Origin: Holophagales bacterium UBA5704
Lineage (GTDB): Bacteria > Acidobacteriota > Thermoanaerobaculia > Multivoradales > UBA5704
NCBI GenBank assembly: GCA_002420005.1
Contig: DIHE01000036.1
Coordinates: 29,515 to 50,779 of the forward strand
Direction of reading: 5' to 3'
Length of the DNA stretch: 21,265 bases
Under the pieces are notes generated by a model. It worked only from the letters and a program-made list of their open reading frames with translations. It made no database searches and had not been told where the DNA came from. The translations under genes and the position numbers were made by a program. This document shows positions 6,749 through 13,472 of this stretch, in pieces. Every line of letters begins with the position of its first letter. Within the stretch, counting starts at the first letter, position 1.

Positions 6749-7663
6749 GTGCGCTCCTTGATCGCCTTTGTCGCCACCGTGGTTTTTTCTCTGGTTCTGA
6801 CGGTGCTGGCTCCGGACGTGATGGTCAAGCCCGGCGAGCTTTCCGCGGGCCACCAGAGCCTCAACCGCGACTGTTTTCGCTGCCATGCCGCGCTGCGCGG
6901 TGCGACCGTCGAAAGCTGTGTGAGTTGCCACAGGCCGGCAGACATCGGCCTGCGCACCGTGGCCGGTGCGGCGGTGCCGGCCGGCGGCCCCCGCAAGGTC
7001 AAGGTCGCTTTCCATGCCGGCCTCGCGCAGTCGGATTGCACGGCCTGCCACCTCCTGCACACGAGCGAGCGCCATCGCCAGGAGCCGGTGTTCCGCCACG
7101 ATCTCCTGGCGGCGGCCGACCGCGAGGATTGCGCCGCCTGCCACCGCGGGCAGAGGCCGTCGAATCCCCTGCACGAGCGGGTTCAGTCGGCCTGTGGCGC
7201 TTGCCACACGACGGAGACCTGGAGGGGCGCGACGTTCGACCACCGCCGGGTGGCCGGGGCGGTCGCCTGCGCCGCATGCCACCAGAAGGACCGTCCGGCG
7301 GACGAGCTGCACCGCCAGGTCACCACCGGCTGTGCCTCCTGCCATGGAACCACCGCCTGGCGTCCTGCGACCTTCGAGCACTCCCGGTATTTCCGTTTCG
7401 ACGCCCACCATCCCTCGGATTGCCGGACCTGCCACACCGACCCGGCGACCTTCTCCACCTACTCGTGCTTTGGGTGCCACGCGCATACGCCCGCGGGAAT
7501 CGCGGCGGAGCACCGCGAGGAAGGGATCCGCAACTTCGACGACTGCGTGCGGTGTCACCGGAGCGGCACGGAGGGTGAGGTGGAAGGCGGAGAAGGCGGG
7601 GAAGGGCGTGGCGAGCGGCGGGGCGGGCGGCACGGCGAGGAGGAGGGCGTGGACGACGATTGA
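6749..7663 (+). CDS. Decahaem c-type cytochrome
   Basis: 304 residues from a GTG start one base after the upstream stop, preceded by GGAGGTGG. An N-terminal hydrophobic segment (about 4-22) is an uncleaved anchor or signal peptide, so the protein is periplasmic. Ten CxxCH motifs are present: CFRCH, CVSCH, CTACH, CAACH, CGACH, CAACH, CASCH, CRTCH, CFGCH and CVRCH. Many further His residues could serve as distal ligands. It should carry electrons between the membrane subunit upstream and a periplasmic or extracellular partner. The arrangement recalls NrfH/CymA-type or class III cytochrome systems, without a recognisable catalytic subunit. The last 30 or so residues are low-complexity Glu/Gly/Arg/Asp (EGEVEGGEGGEGRGERRGG...), unlike the rest, and may be read-through of a purine-rich intergenic repeat. 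Confidence 0.93.
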   Translation: MRSLIAFVATVVFSLVLTVLAPDVMVKPGELSAGHQSLNRDCFRCHAALRGATVESCVSCHRPADIGLRTVAGAAVPAGGPRKVKVAFHAGLAQSDCTACHLLHTSERHRQEPVFRHDLLAAADREDCAACHRGQRPSNPLHERVQSACGACHTTETWRGATFDHRRVAGAVACAACHQKDRPADELHRQVTTGCASCHGTTAWRPATFEHSRYFRFDAHHPSDCRTCHTDPATFSTYSCFGCHAHTPAGIAAEHREEGIRNFDDCVRCHRSGTEGEVEGGEGGEGRGERRGGRHGEEEGVDDD

Positions 7664-7782
7664 GGGTACCCGGGCCGCCTTCCTCTACCTCCGGGTAGGT
7701 CCGGGAAACAGGGCGCCCCACCCGGCGGTGGATGGTGGCAGGGGTCGGGGGATGCGACTCTGGAAAGAAAGGAGGTCGAGCC

Positions 7783-8466
7783 ATGACCCCAACCACTCTG
7801 GCCGGAGAGGTGCGCGAGATGGAGATTCTCACGGATGGAGGTTCGCTGCACGGCACGCTGACCGTCCCGTCCGCCGCCGTGGGACTGGTGTTGTTCGCCC
7901 ATGGGAGCGGCAGCAGCCGTTTGAGCCGGCAGAATCAGGAGATCGCCGCGGATCTGCACGAGGTCGGTGTGGCGACGCTCGTGTTTGATCTGCTCACCCC
8001 GGAGGAAGCGGCGGAGGATCGCCAGGCGGCCCGCCTCCGTTTCGACATCGGATTCCTGGCCGGCCGTCTGGAGACGGCGACCGACAGGGTGCTGCGCGAC
8101 GCGACGACCCGCGACCTGCCCATCGGCTACTTCGGCTCCAGCACCGGAGCCGCCGCCGCACTCGTCGCCGCGGCGGCGAGCCCGGAGATCGTCAAGGCGG
8201 TGGTGGCGCGGGGGGGCCGGCCGGATCTGGGAGGCGAGGCCCTGGCCCGGGTGGTGGCGCCGGTCCTGCTGATCGTGGGCGAGAGAGACGCCGAGGTCCT
8301 CCGGCTCAACCAGCATGCCTTGCGCGCCATGCCGGACGCCCAGGTGCAGCTCGAGGTCATCCGTGGGGCCGACCATCTCTTCGAGGAGCCGGGCGCGCTC
8401 GACGAGGTGTCCGGTCTCGCGGCGGACTGGTTCAGCTTCCACCTGAATGGAGCGGCCTTGCAGTAG
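7783..8466 (+). CDS. Alpha/beta hydrolase of the dienelactone-hydrolase-like type
   Basis: 227 residues from ATG 7783, chosen because AAAGGAGG lies upstream and because the preceding open frame has no family similarity. The fold markers are LVLFAHGSGSSRLSRQNQ (oxyanion region, 36-52), the nucleophile elbow GYFGSSTGAAAA with Ser120, IVGERDAEV with Asp169, and GADHLFEEPGAL with His198. This gives a complete Ser-Asp-His triad. Similar short hydrolases are found alone or fused to phosphoribosyltransferase domains; here it stands alone. The substrate is not predictable from sequence. The glutaredoxin-like gene begins 12 nt after its stop, so the two are likely cotranscribed. Confidence 0.9.
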   Translation: MTPTTLAGEVREMEILTDGGSLHGTLTVPSAAVGLVLFAHGSGSSRLSRQNQEIAADLHEVGVATLVFDLLTPEEAAEDRQAARLRFDIGFLAGRLETATDRVLRDATTRDLPIGYFGSSTGAAAALVAAAASPEIVKAVVARGGRPDLGGEALARVVAPVLLIVGERDAEVLRLNQHALRAMPDAQVQLEVIRGADHLFEEPGALDEVSGLAADWFSFHLNGAALQ

Positions 8467-8478
8467 ACTCGCGGCACC

Positions 8479-8727
8479 ATGCCGGATGTCCGCTACGAAA
8501 TGGTGACCCGCGCCGGCTGTCACCTCTGTGACGAGATGGCGGCCGTGCTCGACGAGATTCTTCCCGCGCATGGCCTGTCCTGGGCACCGGTCGATGTCGA
8601 TGCCGATCCGGACTTGCGGGCGCGGTTCACCGACGTGGTTCCCGTCCTTCTCCGCGACGGCCGTCCGGTGGCGAAGGTGCGCCTCGACGTTCTCACCCTC
8701 GAACGCATCCTGCGCCGACGACGGTGA
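8479..8727 (+). CDS. Glutaredoxin-like thioredoxin-fold protein
   Basis: 82 residues, the usual size of the short glutaredoxin-like (DUF836) group. The active-site motif is Cys14-His-Leu-Cys17 after the first strand (VRYEMVTRAG). The DVPVL-equivalent cis-proline loop appears as DVVPVLLRDGRPV. The typical beta-alpha-beta layout is complete. It probably reduces or exchanges disulfides in the cytoplasm; there is no signal peptide. It lies 12 nt after the hydrolase gene and 64 nt before a glycosyltransferase gene. No ribosome binding site is seen before the ATG, and a TAGACT hexamer overlapping the upstream stop codon could be a -10 for a very short leader. Confidence 0.88.
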   Translation: MPDVRYEMVTRAGCHLCDEMAAVLDEILPAHGLSWAPVDVDADPDLRARFTDVVPVLLRDGRPVAKVRLDVLTLERILRRRR

Positions 8728-8791
8728 GGTCGAGGCGCGTTTTTCTCGCGGCCACGCACCTATAGGGGGGAGTCGAGAGAAAGGGGGACTC

Positions 8792-10033
8792 GTGGCCAGA
8801 ATCGTCTTCGCCCTCGATCACGAAGAGGGACATTGCTTCCCGACCTTCAAGCTCGCGCGCCAGCTGGAGCAGCGGGGTCATACCGTGACCTACCTGGGCC
8901 TGCCGGACACCGGCGCGCTCGTTCGTCGGCAGGGGTTCTCGTTTGTGCCGATCCTCGAACGGTTCTTTCCGGAAGGGACGGTCGAGCAACGCAAGCGGGC
9001 CCCGCAAGAGAAAGCTGCTCCGAGCACCGCTGGAAACGGCAAGCTCGGAGAGCTCGAAGACAGGTACCTGGGAGCGCTCGCCCGTGGCGAGGGGCTCGAC
9101 GGGCCGGTCGCCGAAATTCAGCCGGACCTGTTCGTTCTCAGCTGGTTTGTGGGCGGGCTGGCCGGGCTCATCCTCCACTTGCGGTTCGCACTCCCCATCG
9201 TCTTTCTGACCCCTTATTTCCGCCCCGAAAACCGCAGACAGCAGGTGGATCAGCTGGAAGGAGCTGTCCTCGAGTTGCGCTGGGCGACGCCGCCGCTTTT
9301 TGAGTTGATCCGCAGGAAGGCCCCGGCTGCGCGGCGGCTTCGGGAGGTGACCGGCAGCCTGCTGAGCATGCCGGAGCTCATCCAGTGCCCGCGGGAGCTC
9401 GAGCTGCCTCGCGAGGGTGCCGACGAGCCGAACGTCCACTACATTGAAGCCTCGGTGGACCTGAGCCGTCGCCCCGACCAGGGCTTCCCCTGGAACCGTC
9501 TCGAGCCCGGGCGCAAGCTTCTCTATGTCTCTCTCGGAAGCCAGAGCTTTCTGGCAGGAAAGAAGGCGGTGGAGGAGTTTCTGGGCGCTGTGGCGCAAGG
9601 GGCCGGAAGACATCCGCAATGGCAGCTCGTGCTGAGCACCGGTGGGCAGGTGGATCCCGCGGAGCTGCCGCTGCCCGCCGGGGCCATCGCTTGCCCTTGG
9701 GTTCCCCAGATCTCCATCCTGGAGCGGGCCGCTTTGATGGTCACTCACGGCGGGTTGGGAACGATCAAGGAATGTATTTTCCATGACGTTCCGATGGTCG
9801 TGTTCCCGATCGGCCGCGATCAGCCGGACAATGCAAAGCGGGTCGTCCACCATGGCATCGGCTTGTCGGGCGATCTGAAGGAGGCCACTCCGGAATCGAT
9901 CTTCGAAATGATCAACGCCGTGGACCGCGAGCCCTCCTTCCGGGACAACGTGGCGAGGATGGGCCGCCGCTTCCGCGAGGTGGAGGGCTCGGGGATCGGC
10001 GTGCAGCTGATCGAGGCGGTTCTGAGAGGGTAG
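8792..10033 (+). CDS. UDP-glycosyltransferase-like (MGT/UGT family, GT1) protein
   Basis: 413 residues from GTG 8792, preceded by AAGGGGG. The N-terminal domain opens IVFALDHEEGHCFPTFKLAR, with the Gly-His-x-x-P motif of GT-B glycosyltransferases that act on small acceptors. The C-terminal donor-binding domain has CPWVPQISIL (from Cys301), THGGLGTIKE (His319) and PIGRDQPDNAKRV, matching the UGT/macrolide-glycosyltransferase signature. It should transfer a sugar from a nucleotide donor to a lipid, polyketide or similar acceptor, probably in the cytoplasm. Length is normal for the family. The acceptor cannot be told from the neighbours. The stop lies 9 bp from the convergent membrane kinase gene. 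Confidence 0.92.
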   Translation: MARIVFALDHEEGHCFPTFKLARQLEQRGHTVTYLGLPDTGALVRRQGFSFVPILERFFPEGTVEQRKRAPQEKAAPSTAGNGKLGELEDRYLGALARGEGLDGPVAEIQPDLFVLSWFVGGLAGLILHLRFALPIVFLTPYFRPENRRQQVDQLEGAVLELRWATPPLFELIRRKAPAARRLREVTGSLLSMPELIQCPRELELPREGADEPNVHYIEASVDLSRRPDQGFPWNRLEPGRKLLYVSLGSQSFLAGKKAVEEFLGAVAQGAGRHPQWQLVLSTGGQVDPAELPLPAGAIACPWVPQISILERAALMVTHGGLGTIKECIFHDVPMVVFPIGRDQPDNAKRVVHHGIGLSGDLKEATPESIFEMINAVDREPSFRDNVARMGRRFREVEGSGIGVQLIEAVLRG

Positions 10034-10047
10034 GCGCCGCCCCTACC
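10029..10047. terminator. Small inverted repeat at a convergent gene junction
   Basis: GGTAGG (10029-10034) and CCTACC (10042-10047) can pair across 7 nt. It overlaps the stop codons of both convergent genes. It is short and lacks a T run, so a terminator role is only suggested by position. Confidence 0.25.
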
Positions 10048-11410
10048 ACGGCAGGGGCCAGCTCGGATCCCACAGCGGTGCCCCACCTGCGGTCTGGCCG
10101 AGAAGCACGAGGCCTGCGGCGGCGAGGCTCAGGGCGAAGCGGGCGGCGGTCCAGTCGCGGGCACGGGGATCGGACAGGCCGCGCAGCTCCAGGGTCGCAT
10201 TGACCGGGGAGACGACGAGGACCGCGAGAGCCGGGAGCGCGAGGGCGAGCGGGGCGGGGCGCAGGATCAGCCAGGGCACCAGGGTGACGGCGGCGGCGGC
10301 CAGGAGCCCCAGGCCCGCGGCGGCCGCGGCACGGGTGAGGCCCCGCAGCCGCTCCAGCCGGAAGGCCCCGGTGTCCAGGGCGAAGGCGAGGACGGCGGCG
10401 GTCGCAGCGAGATAGGGGCCGTAGAGAGGGGGAAAGCTGCGCATCCCGTTGGCCAGCGCCAAGAGGGCGAAGGGAGGCAGGAGGGCGCGCGCCACCGTGC
10501 GCACCCGCACGCCGGCCGCATGCCCCGGTGGGGCGAGCCGCCGCCAGGCGGTGAGGTAGCCGAGGAAGCCGAGAAACGCCGGCAGCGCCCACAGCCAGTT
10601 GCCCAGCGACCAGGTGCCATAGGCGAACAGGATGAAGGTGATCGCGCCGCCGACGTTGAGCGTGTGCGTCCGCCAGACCACGAACGCCACCCCCAGGCAG
10701 ATGGCGAAGAGCGAGAGATTCTGGAAGACCACCTCGGCGAGCGGCTTGGTGGTGATCTTGCCGAGGATCACCACCACCGCCACCGGCACGAACAGGTTGT
10801 CCGCCCCCTCCAGCGAGACCGCCTCGAAGCCGGTGACCAGCGCCGCCACCAGAAGGGCGGCGAGGACGCACACCGGCCGTGGCAGGTCGGTCATCAGGAG
10901 CACCGGCAGGTGGATGGCGAGAAAGGCGATGACCAGGAAGACGAGCGATCCTTCGAGGCTCTTCGTCTCGTTCTCGACCTCGTAGCGCACGACGCCGTAG
11001 CGGCTGCCGATCAGCGCCGCGAAGGCGTCGGCGACCGCCAGCACGAGCACCGCGGAGAGGTACAGCCAGGGCCTGCCGCGGGTGAGCACGAAGACGAGGC
11101 ACACGGCCAGCGGGTAGTATTCGGCGCCGCGGCTGCGGCGCGCCACGCCGTGCAGGCTCTTGAGGAAACCGAGCTTGGCACCGGCGAGGAACAGACCCGT
11201 CAAGGGGAGGGCCATCGCCAGCACGACCCACGGGGAGTCGATCAGGAAGGGAAAGAACAGGCAGGCGACGCCTCCCCCCAGATGGACCAGCTTGCGCGTG
11301 TGCTCCGGCTTCGGCGTCCCGAGCCGGCGCCAGAGCTCGGCGAGGATCAGCAGGGAGACGAAGGCCCCGCCGAGGATCACCGCGCCGCGCAGATCGTGCG
11401 CGGTGATCAA
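10043..11410 (-). CDS. Phytol/dolichol-kinase-like polytopic membrane protein with a second membrane domain
   Basis: 455 residues, mostly hydrophobic helices. The N-terminal half (to about 240) is a polyprenol kinase: HTRKLVHLGGG (37-47), ADAFAALIGSRYG (127-139) and NETKSLEGS (147-155) match the phytol kinase/dolichol kinase/CTP-dependent lipid kinase motifs. The C-terminal half (about 250-455) adds around seven helices. It carries a weak resemblance to DUF92 (VTE6-like) proteins: GAITFILFAYGTWSLGNW (255-272), then LANG (319-322) and ALDTGA (344-349). If real, the fusion would join phytol kinase and phytyl-phosphate kinase activities. The start is TTG at 11410, overlapping the upstream TGA as TTGA, with GAGGTG upstream; a GTG at codon 11 is the alternative. 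It is cotranscribed with the BtaA-like gene. Confidence 0.85.
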   Translation of the reverse strand: MITAHDLRGAVILGGAFVSLLILAELWRRLGTPKPEHTRKLVHLGGGVACLFFPFLIDSPWVVLAMALPLTGLFLAGAKLGFLKSLHGVARRSRGAEYYPLAVCLVFVLTRGRPWLYLSAVLVLAVADAFAALIGSRYGVVRYEVENETKSLEGSLVFLVIAFLAIHLPVLLMTDLPRPVCVLAALLVAALVTGFEAVSLEGADNLFVPVAVVVILGKITTKPLAEVVFQNLSLFAICLGVAFVVWRTHTLNVGGAITFILFAYGTWSLGNWLWALPAFLGFLGYLTAWRRLAPPGHAAGVRVRTVARALLPPFALLALANGMRSFPPLYGPYLAATAAVLAFALDTGAFRLERLRGLTRAAAAAGLGLLAAAAVTLVPWLILRPAPLALALPALAVLVVSPVNATLELRGLSDPRARDWTAARFALSLAAAGLVLLGQTAGGAPLWDPSWPLPW

Positions 11411-12516
11411 GCCGGCACCTCGCCCGGCACCTCGTCCAGCACGAAGGCGCTGTAGAAAAACGCCTGGTCGCGGGCGAACAGCGCCGCGGCCTCGGCGTCG
11501 AGCGGACGGACCCGGCCGGGGAAGGCGGCCGCGAGGCGCCGGGGGACGAGCAGATGCCAGTAGGCGAAGCGGGCGCCGGGCCGGGCGGTGTCGAGCAAGC
11601 GGCCGTAGATGGATTCGCTCGCCGCGGTATCGAGATACTCGAAGAGGTCGGACAGGTTGAAGCCGTCGAAGCCTCGGCCGCGGTGCGCCGCCGCGGCCGC
11701 TTCGACCGGTCCCTCGAACAGCGTGAGCCGGTCGATCCCCTGTTTCGCCGCGGCGAACACCTCAGGACGGAGAAATCGGGGCAAGGCGGTGCCGTAGGTA
11801 CCGGTGAGGATGCAGCCGATGTAGGGATTCTCGTGTGGCGCGAGGGTGGTCAGCGCATAGCGGGCGCGGGCGAGGATGCGCTCGGCGACCGAGCCTTCGA
11901 CGAAGCGGAAGAACTCCGGATCGCGCCCCAGCCGTCCCATGGCGAAGCGGCTGAAGAACAGGCGGAACAGCAGCCGCCAGCGCCAGGTGTTCCAGGTTTC
12001 CTCATAGAAGCGGTGCCGGCCGGCTTCGTCCCGCTCGGTGAGCAGGTCGAGGACGGTGGCGCGGCGGTGGACGAGGGGGAGGATGCGCTCGCGAAAGAGC
12101 CGGAAGTACCCCTCGAACTTGCCATGAAAGAGGACGCCGCCGGCCACCGCGTCCAGGCGGTCCCGCCAGAAGGTGCGGCTGGCCGCGGAGAGGTCGCGCT
12201 CCAGGTCTTCGTAGACCGGCCGCCGATCCGGGCACGGCCGCACCCCGAGGAACGCGAGGGCGTCGGCATGGCCGAGGCGCCGGATCACCGCGCGCTTCAA
12301 GTCGACGAGCGCGAGCTGGGCGGGGGAGAGATCGACGGCCACCACCTCGGCTCCGGCGGCGAGGAGCGCGAAGGCGTTGTCCCCGGCCGAGGCGATGGAC
12401 AGCATCCGCCGGCCGGGCGACGGGCGCAGCGCGGCGCACAGGAGGTCCGCATCCTCCCAGACGTTCGCGTAGCGAACGAGATCGAAACGGGCGCGGTGCT
12501 CGATGCGCTCGGTCAT
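11407..12516 (-). CDS. DUF3419 / BtaA-like S-adenosylmethionine 3-amino-3-carboxypropyl transferase
   Basis: 369 residues. The N-terminal part reads FDLVRYANVWEDADLL (11-26), then the SAM-binding loop LSIASAGDNAFALLAAG (39-55) and AVDLSPAQLALVDLKRA, the hallmark of DUF3419/BtaA. BtaA moves the 3-amino-3-carboxypropyl group of SAM to diacylglycerol, giving homoserine lipid, the precursor of the betaine lipid DGTS. The C-terminal part has NLSDLFEYLD and a closing FAYWHLLVPRR stretch typical of the family. No BtaB (N-methyltransferase) gene is in the window, so the product may stay unmethylated, or the protein may act on another acceptor. It sits 36 nt after the PNP gene and overlaps the lipid-kinase-like gene, suggesting a lipid-related role. 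Confidence 0.85.
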   Translation of the reverse strand: MTERIEHRARFDLVRYANVWEDADLLCAALRPSPGRRMLSIASAGDNAFALLAAGAEVVAVDLSPAQLALVDLKRAVIRRLGHADALAFLGVRPCPDRRPVYEDLERDLSAASRTFWRDRLDAVAGGVLFHGKFEGYFRLFRERILPLVHRRATVLDLLTERDEAGRHRFYEETWNTWRWRLLFRLFFSRFAMGRLGRDPEFFRFVEGSVAERILARARYALTTLAPHENPYIGCILTGTYGTALPRFLRPEVFAAAKQGIDRLTLFEGPVEAAAAAHRGRGFDGFNLSDLFEYLDTAASESIYGRLLDTARPGARFAYWHLLVPRRLAAAFPGRVRPLDAEAAALFARDQAFFYSAFVLDEVPGEVPA

Positions 12517-12552
12517 CCGGGTGGACCTCGGCGGCGGCCGGGAGGAGCCGCG

Positions 12553-13401
12553 TCAGAGCAGATCGGGGTGCCGCAGCAGGGCGCCCAGGAGCTTCTGGAC
12601 GTTGCCGGCCGCCCGGGCTCCCGCGGCGAGGACGTCGTCGTGCACGATCGGCTCGTCGCTCATCCCGGCGGCGGGATTGCTCACCATGGAGAGGCCCAGG
12701 CAGCGTACGCCCATGTGGCGCGCCGCGATCACCTCCAGCACGGTGGACATCCCGGCCACGTCGCCGCCCAGCGCCTGCAGCATGCGCACCTCGGCCGGCG
12801 TTTCGTAGCAGGGACCGGCGAGGCCCGCATAGACGCCGTCGGTGAGCGGCACGCCATGCTCGGCGGCGAGCCGGTGTGCGAGCTTGCGCAGGGCCGGGTC
12901 ATAGGCGTTCGTCATGTCCGGGAAGCGGGGCCCCCATTCCGCCGGCATCTGGCCGCGCAGCGGGTTGAGACCGGTCAGGTTGAGGTGGTCGCCGAGCAGC
13001 ACCAGGTCCCCCGGCTTGTGCTCCGGACGCAGGCCGCCGGTGGCATTGGTCAGGATCAGCACCTGGACCCCGAGGAGGGCGGCGAAGCGGATCGGGAAGA
13101 CGGTCTCGTAGGCGTTGTACCCCTGGTAGGAATGCAGGCGCCCGCGGTAGTAGAGGACCGGCAGGTCCGGCCGGGGAAGCAGGACGTCGACCTCGTGCGG
13201 ATGGCCTTCGACCGGATGGCAGGAGAAGGGGAGAAAGTATTCCAGCGAGACCGGCCCGTGGATGCGTTCGCCGAGGTCCACGGCGAGACCGGACCCGGAC
13301 ACGACGGCCACGCGCGGGCGTTCCCAGCCCAGGCCGTTCCAGCGGTCCACGGCTTCCTTGAGAGGGGTGACGAGATCTTCCGGGAGCTGATCGTCGAGCA
13401 T
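12553..13401 (-). CDS. punA: Purine nucleoside phosphorylase, trimeric class
   Basis: 282 residues, normal for trimeric (type I) PNP. The phosphate-binding loop VVSGSGLA (33-40), YYRGRLHSYQGY (84-95), LTNATGGL (117-124) and GPCYETPAEVRML (196-208) are all present. The base-recognition residues correspond to Glu200, Met218 (GMST) and Asn242 (SNPAAG), predicting preference for inosine and guanosine. The enzyme phosphorolyses purine nucleosides to base plus (deoxy)ribose 1-phosphate in salvage. It heads a minus-strand operon with the BtaA-like and lipid-kinase-like genes; no metabolic link between them is obvious. There is no ribosome binding site, and a -10-like element ends 7 bases before the ATG, pointing to a leaderless message. 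Confidence 0.93.
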   Translation of the reverse strand: MLDDQLPEDLVTPLKEAVDRWNGLGWERPRVAVVSGSGLAVDLGERIHGPVSLEYFLPFSCHPVEGHPHEVDVLLPRPDLPVLYYRGRLHSYQGYNAYETVFPIRFAALLGVQVLILTNATGGLRPEHKPGDLVLLGDHLNLTGLNPLRGQMPAEWGPRFPDMTNAYDPALRKLAHRLAAEHGVPLTDGVYAGLAGPCYETPAEVRMLQALGGDVAGMSTVLEVIAARHMGVRCLGLSMVSNPAAGMSDEPIVHDDVLAAGARAAGNVQKLLGALLRHPDLL

Positions 13402-13407
13402 GGGGGG

Positions 13408-13416
13408 ATCGTATCA
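13408..13416 (-). promoter_or_regulatory. Extended -10 element giving a probable leaderless punA transcript
   Basis: On the minus strand TGATACGAT fits an extended -10 (TGnTAnnaT). It is followed by only CCCCCC before the ATG at 13401. The expected transcription start, about seven bases downstream, coincides with the A of the ATG. No ribosome binding site is present, which agrees with leaderless translation. Confidence 0.45.
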
Positions 13417-13428
13417 GAGAGAGGGCGG

Positions 13429-13437
13429 TGGTATGCT
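13429..13437 (+). promoter_or_regulatory. Extended -10 element for the histidine kinase gene
   Basis: TGGTATGCT fits an extended -10 and lies 35 nt before the ATG at 13473. It is divergent to the punA promoter. No clear -35 is seen. Confidence 0.4.
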
Positions 13438-13472
13438 TGGGCGCACTTTTCTTTCATGGGAGCCCTCCAGGA

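Noticed and set aside
8728..8791. Promoter before the glycosyltransferase (TATAGG at 8761)
   Set aside because: Weak hexamer with no -35 or extended -10; read-through from the upstream genes is equally possible.
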